Source: Planctomycetota bacterium
GTDB taxonomy: Bacteria; Planctomycetota; Phycisphaerae; WQYP01
Direction of reading: 5' to 3'
NCBI GenBank assembly: GCA_023489375.1
Contig: JAMDCX010000010.1
Location: 1-7,099 of the forward strand
Length of the DNA: 7,099 nucleotides
This document shows, one piece after another, positions 1 to 6,966 of this stretch. Within the stretch, counting starts at the first letter, position 1; each line of letters begins with the position of its first letter. The notes under the pieces are model-generated. The model did not search any database, was not told where the DNA came from, and was given only the letters and a program-made list of their open reading frames with translations. Both the position numbers and the translations under genes were made by a program.

Positions 1-822
1 ATTTCCTACCCCGCCGTGGCCAAACCGTGGCGGGATGTGAAATTGTCGTTCAGTCGGCCCGGGCGAGTGGTAAAAATACTCATTCATCGTGGGCAGGTCG
101 TAAAGGCGGGACAAGTGCTGGCGGAAGAAAATGACCGGCAGCAGAAAATTGCCGCGCAACTCGCCAAAATCTCCGCAGATAGCACGTTGCGGATTCAAGC
201 CGCGCAGGCGGAACTGGCGCAGGACACCGTTTCGCTCAAACGCACGCAATGGGCCGCGGCCCAACACGCGGCGACACCTTTTGAAGTCCGGCGGGCGGAA
301 TTGAAAGTGACTATCGACAAATTGAGTCTCAAACTGGCCCAGTTAAAACACCAGCACGACCAGCTGAACTGGCAAGCCGCGCAACTCGCTGTTCAACGGC
401 GCGAAATCACAGCTCCATTTTCAGGCATAATCGAAAATCGTTTTATCGATGCCGGCCAGACGGTTAATGCGTTCAGTAAAGTACTGGAAATGGTTCAGGT
501 CAACCGTTTACGGATATTTGTGCCTGTTCCGCTGATGGCTGCCGAGTCGCTTCATAAAGGCCAAACCGCGGCGATTTTCATGGCCACGGGACAGCGGACC
601 CCCGGAACAATCATTTGGCGCGCCACGGTCGCGGATTCCGCCAGTAATACAGTGCTGGTGGAAATTCGGGTTAACAATACCCAGCACGCACCCGCCGGCC
701 AGCAGGTACAGGTGACATTCATGCCGCCACAGGTGGCAACGGCTTCAACAATCGATGGCCACGGAAAACAGTTCACTGGGCGTATCGAGACCTCACATAG
801 ACCGGCTGGAGGCGCGGACTAA
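1..822 (+). CDS. HlyD/RND-type periplasmic adaptor protein (5'-truncated)
   Basis: This is a membrane-fusion (periplasmic adaptor) subunit that would bridge an inner-membrane transporter to a TolC-like channel. The frame is open from base 1, and no signal peptide or membrane anchor is present, so the true start lies upstream; the GTG at 16 is only the first possible start codon in view. Numbering from that GTG, the first lipoyl/barrel-sandwich half is at about 9-38 (LSFSRPGRVVKILIHRGQVV, then KAGQVLAEEND). A long Gln/Ala/Lys-rich alpha hairpin spans about 40-128. The second sandwich half begins at ITAPFSGIIENRFIDAGQTV (131-150), and a beta-barrel follows at about 165-235. The C-terminus appears complete. 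The stop codon abuts the ATG of the next gene, and a GGAGG at 808-812 inside this gene serves that ATG, so the two are probably translationally coupled. Family membership is secure; the substrate is unknown. Confidence 0.88.
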   Translation: MSYPAVAKPWRDVKLSFSRPGRVVKILIHRGQVVKAGQVLAEENDRQQKIAAQLAKISADSTLRIQAAQAELAQDTVSLKRTQWAAAQHAATPFEVRRAELKVTIDKLSLKLAQLKHQHDQLNWQAAQLAVQRREITAPFSGIIENRFIDAGQTVNAFSKVLEMVQVNRLRIFVPVPLMAAESLHKGQTAAIFMATGQRTPGTIIWRATVADSASNTVLVEIRVNNTQHAPAGQQVQVTFMPPQVATASTIDGHGKQFTGRIETSHRPAGGAD

Positions 823-2280
823 ATGACTGTGGAAGTCGCCAACCCTGCAAGCACCGTTCAGGTTTTAGTGCCGAATGAGCAATGGAACGATGTGCGCGCC
901 CGCCTCACTGAGTCGGAGGCCAAACTGTCGCAATTACGCTTTGCCATGGATTTAGCTACACAAATCGCCGATCTCACACGTTTTATCGCCCTGGCCATGG
1001 CTTTATGCAACATCCTGGCTGTTCGCTTCAAAGCCCGGCGGGTGTCGATCGGAATTATTCGCGGTCGCCATGTGCATGTCAAAGCCATGAATCAGACAGA
1101 GAAAATTCTGCGTAAAATGCAACTGGTGCGCGACATCGAAGAAGCGATGGAAGAATGCTATGACCAGGACGCCGACATCCTGTTTCCATCTCCAGCGGCC
1201 GGAAATTTCATTACACGGTGTGCCGCTAAAATGATCTCGGCTCATGGTAACGGCGCGGTAGTAACCTTGCCGCTGCGCCGCAATGGCGTGGCGGGTGTGT
1301 TGATGCTGGAATTTGAGCCGGGCCGCACAGTGGCCGATGGAGAACTGGCAATTTTGCGCACGGCCTTGGATTTTTTAACCCCTCGGATCGTGGACCTGTA
1401 TGAACATGACCGATGGTTTGGTGCACGTTGGGCCCGTGATTGGCGAAAATATCTATCCAAACTTGTCGGCCCCACTCATACGTGGATCAAGGCTGCAGCC
1501 ATTGCCATCACTGCATTTCTGGCGTGGGCTTTTTTTGCCAAAGGCACGTTCCATATTATTGCACAGTTCACGCTACAACCCGTGCGGCAGGCGCAAATTG
1601 TTGCCCCTTTTGATGGCTACATCAAAACCGTTCTGGTGCGGCCCGGCGACAAAATCATTGCACACCAAACCATCCTGGCACAATTGCACACAGCCAAACT
1701 GCGCGATCAATTGGCGGCGGCACAGGCCCAATATGCCGCGTATGCCAAGCAGGCACAGGTGGCCCAATCCCGGGGCAAAATTGCTGATATGCAGATTGCC
1801 GATGATTCCATGAATGGTGCCGGTGCCAAAATCAGGCTTCTCAAGCGCCAGATTGCACACGCCACTATTACTTCGCCAATTTCTGGTGTTGTTCTGACCG
1901 GCAATCTGCTGCGCCGTATCGGCGCACCGGTGCATTTGGGGGATGTGCTCTTTAAGGTTGCACCCATTAAACCCCTGCTGGCGCGAATAAACGTACTGGA
2001 CAGCGATATTCTTTATGTGCACGTTGGCCAGAAAGGCAGCCTCGCCACCGCTTCATATCCAGCGGATAAAATTTCTCTATTTGTAACGCACATTGATCCG
2101 CTGGCCATGGTCAAACATAAGCGAAATATTTTCCGCGTGCGTGCGGTACTGGAACATCCACCGGTCTGGTTTCGGCCCGGCATGCAGGGCACCGCACGCA
2201 TAAACGCCGGGAAACGCCGCTATATCTGGATATGGACCCGCGGTTTAATTAACTGGATTCGCATGAAACTCTGGCTGTGA
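823..2280 (+). CDS. GAF-domain/HlyD fusion membrane adaptor
   Basis: This 485-residue protein appears to combine a cytoplasmic sensor with a periplasmic adaptor. Residues about 30-195 look like a GAF domain: helix SEAKLSQLRFAMDLATQIAD, then the beta-rich ARRVSIGIIRGRHVHVKAM and GAVVTLPLRRNGVAGVLMLE. A single transmembrane helix follows at about 222-240 (IKAAAIAITAFLAWAFFAKG). The periplasmic part has a first lipoyl half at 257-289 (IVAPFDGYIKTVLVRPGD), a short alpha hairpin at 290-346, a second half at 349-380 (ITSPISGVVLTG) and a beta-barrel to about 462. The tail KRRYIWIWTRGLINWIRMKL is Trp/Arg-rich. The start follows the upstream stop directly and has GGAGG ten bases ahead (808-812). The adaptor half is clear. 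The GAF call rests on fold-like pattern and my memory of planctomycete and gammaproteobacterial proteins of the same layout, and its ligand is unknown. The neighbours argue for a TolC-dependent exporter. Confidence 0.85.
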   Translation: MTVEVANPASTVQVLVPNEQWNDVRARLTESEAKLSQLRFAMDLATQIADLTRFIALAMALCNILAVRFKARRVSIGIIRGRHVHVKAMNQTEKILRKMQLVRDIEEAMEECYDQDADILFPSPAAGNFITRCAAKMISAHGNGAVVTLPLRRNGVAGVLMLEFEPGRTVADGELAILRTALDFLTPRIVDLYEHDRWFGARWARDWRKYLSKLVGPTHTWIKAAAIAITAFLAWAFFAKGTFHIIAQFTLQPVRQAQIVAPFDGYIKTVLVRPGDKIIAHQTILAQLHTAKLRDQLAAAQAQYAAYAKQAQVAQSRGKIADMQIADDSMNGAGAKIRLLKRQIAHATITSPISGVVLTGNLLRRIGAPVHLGDVLFKVAPIKPLLARINVLDSDILYVHVGQKGSLATASYPADKISLFVTHIDPLAMVKHKRNIFRVRAVLEHPPVWFRPGMQGTARINAGKRRYIWIWTRGLINWIRMKLWL

Positions 2281-2293
2281 GATTTTCCAATTT

Positions 2294-4153
2294 ATGACTG
2301 ACTTTGACCAAAACAACTATTGGCCCGGCCACCCTGACACGCCTGGATTCCGCCAATTGTCCGGCGACATAAGCACGGGATTAAGTGCGGCATCCTGCCG
2401 AATGCTGGTGCTTATCGTCCTTTGCATAATGGCGATTCCGGCGTGCAGTTCTCCTTTTAGCTCGGATAGCGGTACTCCATCCGGGGCCGGTTTTGCTGAC
2501 AGTATCCTTATGCATAACCTTGCGGATGGCCAATTGCTGACGCATCCTTATATGCTGCCGGTAGATCAGGGGGTCCATGAGATGCATTCTACCACCGGGC
2601 CGTCTGTAAACCAGTTAACGCCAAATGCGATTGTACCGGCCGGCCTGCCATCTGGCGCAGTAGCCACAAAACCGGCAAGAGCATCGATGCGTCTCACGCT
2701 CATGGAGTCCATTGCCGATGCGATGCGGCACAATCTTTCAATAAAGGTTCAAGCTTATAATCCAGCCATTTCCGCCGCCCAGATTGTCGCCGCCAAAGCG
2801 GTATTTGATCCTGCCATTGTCGGCGGTATTCAATACCAGCATTTGGATCAACCCACACCTTTTCCGCAGACCCTTGGCGCCGCTTCCCTGGTCGGCATAA
2901 ACAATGAGGATCAAGTCAATACGCAAGTGGGGGTTAAGAAGCTCTTCTCCACCGGCGGCACGTTGTCTCTGATCGGATCGGATAATTACCAGGATTTTCA
3001 TAGTTCGGCCAGTCTGCCGCCGGACATTAACCCCTCCCATACGGCTGATACGGCGCTGGAACTCAAACAGCCTCTGCTGCGTGGTTTTGGTGCGGCGGTA
3101 AACAATGCGGAGATTTACATTGCCCAACGCAATCAGCAGATTGCCCGGTCCGAATTCCGCACAGAGGTGATCAAAATCGTTTCCCGTGTGGAACGTACAT
3201 ATCTGCAACTTACCGCAGCCTCGGCGGATGTACGTTTTGAGCGGCACCTGGTTCGACAAGCCGGAAAAACCCTGCGGCGGCTTAAAAATCGTCTGCACAT
3301 GGATGTGGACTCTGTGCAGGTGGATCAGGCGCGGGCCGCGGTGGATTTGGCACGGTACAATCTGGCTTCAGCCCGGAAGCAGGTAGGAGATTTATCAGAA
3401 GCCCTCAAAGCTCTTTTGCATGATCCCACCATGCCCGTCGGTCCCGGTCCGGACATCATTCCCATAAGCAGGCCGGTGGCCATGCCATTTGTATTTGACC
3501 TCGATGCCAACATTGCCACCGCCCTGGGGCGGCGTGGGATCATGCGACGGGATCGTCTGGCGGTGGAAAAAGCGGGGATCCGCCGCAAAGTCGCCGAAAA
3601 TGCGCTGCTGCCCAAGGCCAATTTAATTGCCGCCATTGATTCCGCCGGTTTAGCGCCCGATGGGAGTTTCCCCGGCGGATTTAACCGCATGATTTCCGAT
3701 CCTCATGTTGGCTTTACCGTGGGCCTGAATCTGGAAATCCCCATCGGCAACCGTTTGGCCCGCGCCCAACTGTATCGCCGCCGCCTGCTGCGCCGCCAGG
3801 CCCTGACCCAAATGCTCCTGGATGCCCAGAATATCGCCCGGGAAATTTCCAGCGATCTGGTAAATCTCATTGTGGACTGGCGGCAGATTCAACTGGCCCG
3901 CAGGCGCCGCGTTTCATCCGCCGCCGTGCTGCACGGGTTGGAAGTGGAAGCCCTGGCGGGGCAGGCACTGGATCCGACTTTCCTGCAGCTTGAACTCAAC
4001 GCGCAGGAGAACCTGGCCCAATCTGAAATCGCGGAAACCCAGGCGTTGATCGATTACAACATCGATATGGTACAATTTGAGCGCGACAAAGGTACTCTGC
4101 TGCAATTTGATCGTGTTGCCATCGCCTCAACTACACCAAATTCTGGTCACTAA
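2294..4153 (+). CDS. TolC-family outer-membrane efflux protein (predicted lipoprotein)
   Basis: This 619-residue protein is the outer-membrane channel expected to dock with the two adaptors upstream. A hydrophobic segment at 38-49 ends in the lipobox-like IPAC, with Cys51 the likely lipidated residue, followed by SSPFSSDSG. A low-complexity linker runs to about 130. Two outer-membrane efflux repeats follow: the first starts at LTLMESIADAMRHNLSI (135-150) and includes LKQPLLRGFG (257-266); the second spans about 400-605 and includes VGLNLEIPIGNRLARAQ (476-492) and VQFERDKGTLLQF (593-605). These are classic family landmarks. It starts 13 bases after the previous stop with only a weak GTGAGA-like ribosome site. 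ATG 2402 (Met37) is an alternative start giving a conventional short signal peptide, though it would drop Arg36 and leave no positive n-region. The longer start is preferred. It is the last gene of the apparent operon. Substrate is unknown. Confidence 0.9.
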   Translation: MTDFDQNNYWPGHPDTPGFRQLSGDISTGLSAASCRMLVLIVLCIMAIPACSSPFSSDSGTPSGAGFADSILMHNLADGQLLTHPYMLPVDQGVHEMHSTTGPSVNQLTPNAIVPAGLPSGAVATKPARASMRLTLMESIADAMRHNLSIKVQAYNPAISAAQIVAAKAVFDPAIVGGIQYQHLDQPTPFPQTLGAASLVGINNEDQVNTQVGVKKLFSTGGTLSLIGSDNYQDFHSSASLPPDINPSHTADTALELKQPLLRGFGAAVNNAEIYIAQRNQQIARSEFRTEVIKIVSRVERTYLQLTAASADVRFERHLVRQAGKTLRRLKNRLHMDVDSVQVDQARAAVDLARYNLASARKQVGDLSEALKALLHDPTMPVGPGPDIIPISRPVAMPFVFDLDANIATALGRRGIMRRDRLAVEKAGIRRKVAENALLPKANLIAAIDSAGLAPDGSFPGGFNRMISDPHVGFTVGLNLEIPIGNRLARAQLYRRRLLRRQALTQMLLDAQNIAREISSDLVNLIVDWRQIQLARRRRVSSAAVLHGLEVEALAGQALDPTFLQLELNAQENLAQSEIAETQALIDYNIDMVQFERDKGTLLQFDRVAIASTTPNSGH

Positions 4154-4381
4154 AACCGCGTTATCGCTTCCTGAACGGACCTGCAACCGATACATTTTTT
4201 TAACCTCTCACCACCTTGTGCGTAAAACGGTCATGGACTTCCATCCATGGCAGTGAAATATCACCTCCACTATTATTGGCTTTGCACAGAGGCCACCATG
4301 GCCATTATGGCCGCTTTAATAGGTTCCGGCAGATTTTCCCAATTTGCCAGCAAATTCTGCAAACGCTTGTCTTTTTGCAAC

Positions 4382-4413
4382 TGGCGCGCCCAGCAGCGCG
4401 CCAAGCCATTTTT
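4382..4413 (+). terminator. Possible terminator after the export operon
   Basis: A perfect 8-base-pair GC-rich stem (TGGCGCGC 4382-4389 with GCGCGCCA 4396-4403) closes a 6-base loop and is followed, after a 5-base gap, by five T residues at 4409-4413. It lies about 230 bases after the TolC-family stop. The gap between stem and T-run is atypical for an intrinsic terminator, and the same bases lie inside the minus-strand tail open frame, so this could be coincidental. Confidence 0.28.
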
Positions 4414-4460
4414 CTTATCATCACATTTACCTTGAATATTTAAGGTTTTCGCGCTCGTAG

Positions 4461-4510
4461 GCAACGGTTTTGTAAACCGTAGGTTGCAGGTTCGAGTCCC
4501 GCCATCGGCT
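4461..4510 (+). tRNA. tRNA-Thr(UGU) 3' fragment, probable att site
   Basis: The anticodon arm is perfect: ACGGT (4464-4468) pairs with ACCGT (4476-4480) around the loop TTTGTAA, giving anticodon TGT at 4471-4473 (Thr). The variable loop is AGGTT. The T arm GCAGG-TTCGAGT-CCCGC (4486-4502) has a consensus TTCGA loop and one A-C mismatch. The 3' acceptor strand CATCGGC (4503-4509) is followed by T at the discriminator position. The matching 5' strand (GCCGATG) is absent upstream, and the D arm is collapsed to something like GCTC-GTAGGC (4453-4462). It therefore cannot fold as a full tRNA. A 3' tRNA segment covering the anticodon arm to the acceptor end is the typical duplicate left by integration into a tRNA gene. 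It could also be a decayed tRNA gene. Confidence 0.7.
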
Positions 4511-4677
4511 TTCAATAAATCACCTTGATTATCGCGTGTTTATGCATGGGTGAGGTACTCCCTGTCAACTGGGAGCCAAATAGGCTCTGCTAAAAGAGCG
4601 TCTTTCCCCCCAATCAGGCCGCCTCGTTTCGCGTCCAGGCACCCTTGGCTGTCCGTCAAAGCTAATTTATAGACGTG

Positions 4678-4710
4678 ATAGTGTTATCAACCACATAGTG
4701 TACCAACCAC
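4678..4710. repeat. Tandem imperfect direct repeat (17 + 16 bases)
   Basis: ATAGTGTTATCAACCAC (4678-4694) is followed directly by ATAGTGTACCAACCAC (4695-4710). The copies share ATAGTGT at the left and CAACCAC at the right, and differ only in the two or three bases between. It lies about 230 bases before the ABC-F start. It might be a protein-binding site or a replication-slippage product. Confidence 0.6.
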
Positions 4711-4873
4711 CTCAAGGCGTTGCGGTGTCGGCACAGAAAGTAATGGCCACCGGGTGATAGTGATTTTGATTATGCAACATGCGTTGGCCGCAGCTATGTG
4801 CGTGATACCACCCGGACTCACAACACGGGAAAATGTGTGCCCAGCTGCACGCGAGCTCGGCGACCAGTGCGCC

Positions 4874-4897
4874 TTATACGCCATAATATGCTATGCT
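4874..4897 (+). promoter_or_regulatory. AT-rich promoter-like segment before the ABC-F gene
   Basis: Several -10-like hexamers cluster here: TTATAC at 4874, CATAAT at 4882-4887 and TATGCT at 4887-4892 and 4892-4897. None has a good TTGACA-like partner 16-18 bases upstream, so this is only a plausible promoter position, 40-60 bases before the start codon. The region stands out as more AT-rich than the sequence around 4800-4870. Confidence 0.25.
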
Positions 4898-4921
4898 TTT
4901 TCATTTTTGATATTCTTAAAT

Positions 4922-4926
4922 AGAGG
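4922..4926 (+). promoter_or_regulatory. Ribosome binding site fixing the ABC-F start
   Basis: AGAGG lies ten bases before ATG 4937. This supports that ATG over the in-frame GTG at 4754, whose extra 61 residues do not look like any part of an ABC-F protein. Confidence 0.55.
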
Positions 4927-4936
4927 TCGTCCAGTT

Positions 4937-6898
4937 ATGTCGCTTGTATCGGTTAAAAATGTCAGTAAATCCTATGGCCTGCTGCACGTATTAGAAAATA
5001 TCACCCTGGATGTGCAAGCCGGCGACCGCATTGGTTTAATCGGCCCCAATGGCGCCGGTAAATCTACCCTCGTAAAAATTATAGCTGGGGAGGAAGAGCC
5101 GGATCATGGAACTGTCGCGATTTCCGGTGATTCCACAATTAGTTATGCCGCGCAGCAGCCCCGGTTGGATTTAACGCAAACAGTCCGGCAACAGGTAGAA
5201 GTGGTCTTTGCACATGTGCGGGAAATTGAACACCAGATGCAACTTGCCGCCGAGGCTCTGGCCCGTAAACCGCAGACAGCGGAGCATGATGCCGCGCTGA
5301 AACATTACGATCATCTTCAGCATCAGTTCCAACATTTGGAAGGTTGGGATATTCAACGGCGCGTGCAAATGGTGCTCGAACAACTGGGATTCACCTCCGA
5401 CGAAATGGAGCAACCGGTAGCCAAACTCTCCGGCGGCCAGAAGTCCCGCATTAACCTGGCGCGAATGTTGCTGGAAGGGGCGGATTTACTGCTGCTGGAT
5501 GAACCTACTAACCATCTGGATATTTCCATGTTGACCTGGCTGGAAAATACCCTCACCGGCCTGGACGATACCGCCATGATTATCGTCAGTCATGACCGCT
5601 ATTTTCTAGATCGCGTGGTCAACCGGATCATTGATCTTCGTGCGGCCGGTATTGCGGAGTATACGGGCAATTATTCCGCCTATATGACCCAGCGGGCCGA
5701 GCGGCTGCTGACTCAACAAAGGGCTTACGCGCAGCAACAGGTCTTTATAGCCAAACAAGAGGAATACATCCGTCGGTTTTCGGCCGGCCAGCGCGCTATG
5801 CAGGCGCGGGGGCGTAAAACCCGACTGGAGCGATTTAAGAACGAATCGGCCATCGACAGACCCGACGGTGATTCCGCCCGGATGATTCTGAACCTGGAAT
5901 TGGAAACCCCCAGCGGTTTGCATGTTCTGAAATTACGCGATATATCCAAAGCCTTTGGCACGAAAACGCTTTTTCAAAACATCACCCTGGAACTCACCCG
6001 CGGTGACCGTCTGGGCATAGTGGGGCCAAATGGTTCAGGCAAAAGCACTTTGCTTAATATTCTGGCCGGCCAACAAAAAACCGATGACGGCGAAATAGTC
6101 TGGGGTCACGGCACCAAGGTGCAATATTTCCAGCAGGAACATCAGGATTTAAATCCCGGCAATACGGTGATGGACGAAATACACAGTGTCAAACCCGTTG
6201 CGCCACCGCAGGATATTCGAGAACTCGCGGCATTGTTTCTCTTTCCCGGCGATGACATTTTCAAAAAAGTTGGAACACTCTCCGGTGGCGAAAAAGCCCG
6301 TGTGGCCATGGCAAAAATGCTGCTTAAACCAGCCAACGTGATCCTAATGGACGAACCCACCAATCACCTGGACATGAATACTTGTGAAATCGTGGAAACG
6401 GCATTGGACCGCTATGATGGAACTCTGATTGTCGTTTCCCATGACCGTTACTTTCTGCAAAATACCTGTGATCGCATTCTGGCCCTGGAGCCGGAGACCG
6501 GCGGACCAGGCGCCTGGAGGCTGGTGGAAGGTTCTTTTGATCAGTATATCCAGGATCGGGAAAAACGCGCCCGCTATAAAGCCGCCGCCGCCAAAACTGT
6601 GACGGTGGCATCTACCCGGGCCGCCAGGCCGGCGCGGCCACACAAGGTTTCCTCCACGCGGCCGGCGACAACCGGAAAGCCCAAATGGCCCTGGTATTTG
6701 GAGAAACTTTCCGCCGTAGAACTGGAAAACATAATCCACACCAAGGAACAGGAACTGCGGCAATTGGAAGTGCAATTTTGCGATCCGGCTATAGCCGCCG
6801 CACCGGACAAACTCAAAGAACACCAATTACGCTACGATAAACTGCAAACTCAGATTGCGGAGGCCATGAGCGCCTGGGAGAACAAAGCCGCACGGTAG
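4937..6898 (+). CDS. ABC-F family ATPase (ribosome-associated translation factor type)
   Basis: This 653-residue protein has two ABC ATPase domains and no membrane segment, as in the ABC-F family, whose members bind the ribosomal E site and modulate translation or give antibiotic protection. It begins MSLVSVKNVSKSYG. Domain 1 has Walker A GPNGAGKST (36-44), signature LSGGQ (164-168), Walker B and D-loop LLLLDEPTNHLD (184-195) and the switch SHD (218-220), with an arm insertion at about 95-140. The interdomain linker (about 248-320) includes QRAMQARGRKTRLERF, typical of the family. Domain 2 has GPNGSGKST (363-371), LSGGE (448-452), MDEPTNHLD (471-479) and SHD (501-503). A basic Ala/Arg/Pro-rich spacer (about 545-582) leads to a C-terminal coiled-coil (about 586-649), as in Uup- or YdiF-like members. 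All catalytic residues are intact. The gene stands alone with its own leader. A housekeeping role is more likely than resistance, but sequence alone cannot decide. Confidence 0.95.
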   Translation: MSLVSVKNVSKSYGLLHVLENITLDVQAGDRIGLIGPNGAGKSTLVKIIAGEEEPDHGTVAISGDSTISYAAQQPRLDLTQTVRQQVEVVFAHVREIEHQMQLAAEALARKPQTAEHDAALKHYDHLQHQFQHLEGWDIQRRVQMVLEQLGFTSDEMEQPVAKLSGGQKSRINLARMLLEGADLLLLDEPTNHLDISMLTWLENTLTGLDDTAMIIVSHDRYFLDRVVNRIIDLRAAGIAEYTGNYSAYMTQRAERLLTQQRAYAQQQVFIAKQEEYIRRFSAGQRAMQARGRKTRLERFKNESAIDRPDGDSARMILNLELETPSGLHVLKLRDISKAFGTKTLFQNITLELTRGDRLGIVGPNGSGKSTLLNILAGQQKTDDGEIVWGHGTKVQYFQQEHQDLNPGNTVMDEIHSVKPVAPPQDIRELAALFLFPGDDIFKKVGTLSGGEKARVAMAKMLLKPANVILMDEPTNHLDMNTCEIVETALDRYDGTLIVVSHDRYFLQNTCDRILALEPETGGPGAWRLVEGSFDQYIQDREKRARYKAAAAKTVTVASTRAARPARPHKVSSTRPATTGKPKWPWYLEKLSAVELENIIHTKEQELRQLEVQFCDPAIAAAPDKLKEHQLRYDKLQTQIAEAMSAWENKAAR

Positions 6899-6966
6899 TG
6901 CCGTGCCGGGCAGATCACGATGATGGTAACGTTCACAGGTTCATACCGCGAAAAATAAAAATACCA

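Larger units (their letters stand above)
1..4510. mobile_element. Putative right end of an integrated tRNA-Thr element
   Basis: This is an inferred boundary. A tRNA gene split by integration is restored at one end and leaves a 3' duplicate at the other. A plus-strand 3' fragment at 4461-4510 places the element on its left and native chromosome on its right. The minus-strand integrase-like tail sits on the expected element side. The export operon would then be cargo. The left end, the intact tRNA-Thr and the integrase body are not in the window, so the element's extent and type are unknown. Confidence 0.35.
4273..4515 (-). pseudogene. Detached C-terminal tail of an integrase-like gene, read through antisense tRNA
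   Basis: On the minus strand an open frame enters from a stop near 4540, passes through the antisense of the tRNA-Thr fragment (giving GGTRTCNLRFTKPLP) and ends at a TAA at 4273-4275. Its last 40 or so residues contain LQNLLANWENLPEPIKAAIMA followed by MVASVQSQ. I recall this kind of tail (W-x-x-LP-x-x-I/V-x-A-x-I-x-A-M-V) from the C-termini of planctomycete site-specific integrases, which often carry an antisense-tRNA peptide just before it. No catalytic integrase residues are present, and the only start is a TTG at 4515, so it is not a working gene. The inference is that it is the 3' end of an integrase gene separated from its body when the element integrated. A chance open frame remains possible. 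Confidence 0.42.
4154..4936. other. Intergenic region between export operon and ABC-F gene
   Basis: No convincing intact protein gene lies in these 783 bases on either strand. The left part (4154-4272) shows only a T7 run near 4196-4202 with no stem before it. The middle holds the minus-strand integrase-like tail, a GC-rich hairpin and the tRNA-Thr fragment. The right part (4511-4936) holds three overlapping small hairpins (4558-4599), a tandem 16/17-base repeat (4678-4710) and the AT-rich leader of the ABC-F gene. A 9-base direct repeat GTGATAGTG occurs at 4675-4683 and 4754-4762. Confidence 0.7.

Noticed and set aside
2738..3298. Long minus-strand open frame of 186 codons inside the TolC-like gene
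   Set aside because: It is a shadow of a strongly supported gene in the opposite strand and has no family features.
4194..4202. T-run after the TolC-like stop as an intrinsic terminator
   Set aside because: No stable stem precedes it within the usual distance.
4216..4443. Plus-strand small open frames of 75 and 62 codons in the intergenic region
   Set aside because: No good ribosome site, no recognisable protein character, overlapping each other in two frames and overlapping the minus-strand tail.
4441..4510. A complete tRNA-Thr gene
   Set aside because: There is no 5' acceptor strand complementary to CATCGGC, and the D-loop would be about two bases long. Only the 3' part is supportable.
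4750..4815. Inverted repeat CCGGGTG (4750-4756) / CACCCGG (4809-4815)
   Set aside because: Seven-base arms separated by 52 bases are within chance expectation, with no supporting context.
4754..4936. In-frame N-terminal extension of the ABC-F gene from GTG 4754
   Set aside because: The 61 extra residues are not ABC-F-like, and ATG 4937 has an AGAGG ribosome site and begins with the expected first beta-strand of the ATPase domain.
4937..6898. Reading the ABC-F gene as the missing pump of the export operon
   Set aside because: It has no membrane segments and carries the ABC-F linker and twin soluble ATPase domains. It is also separated from the operon by a 783-base gap with a probable element boundary.
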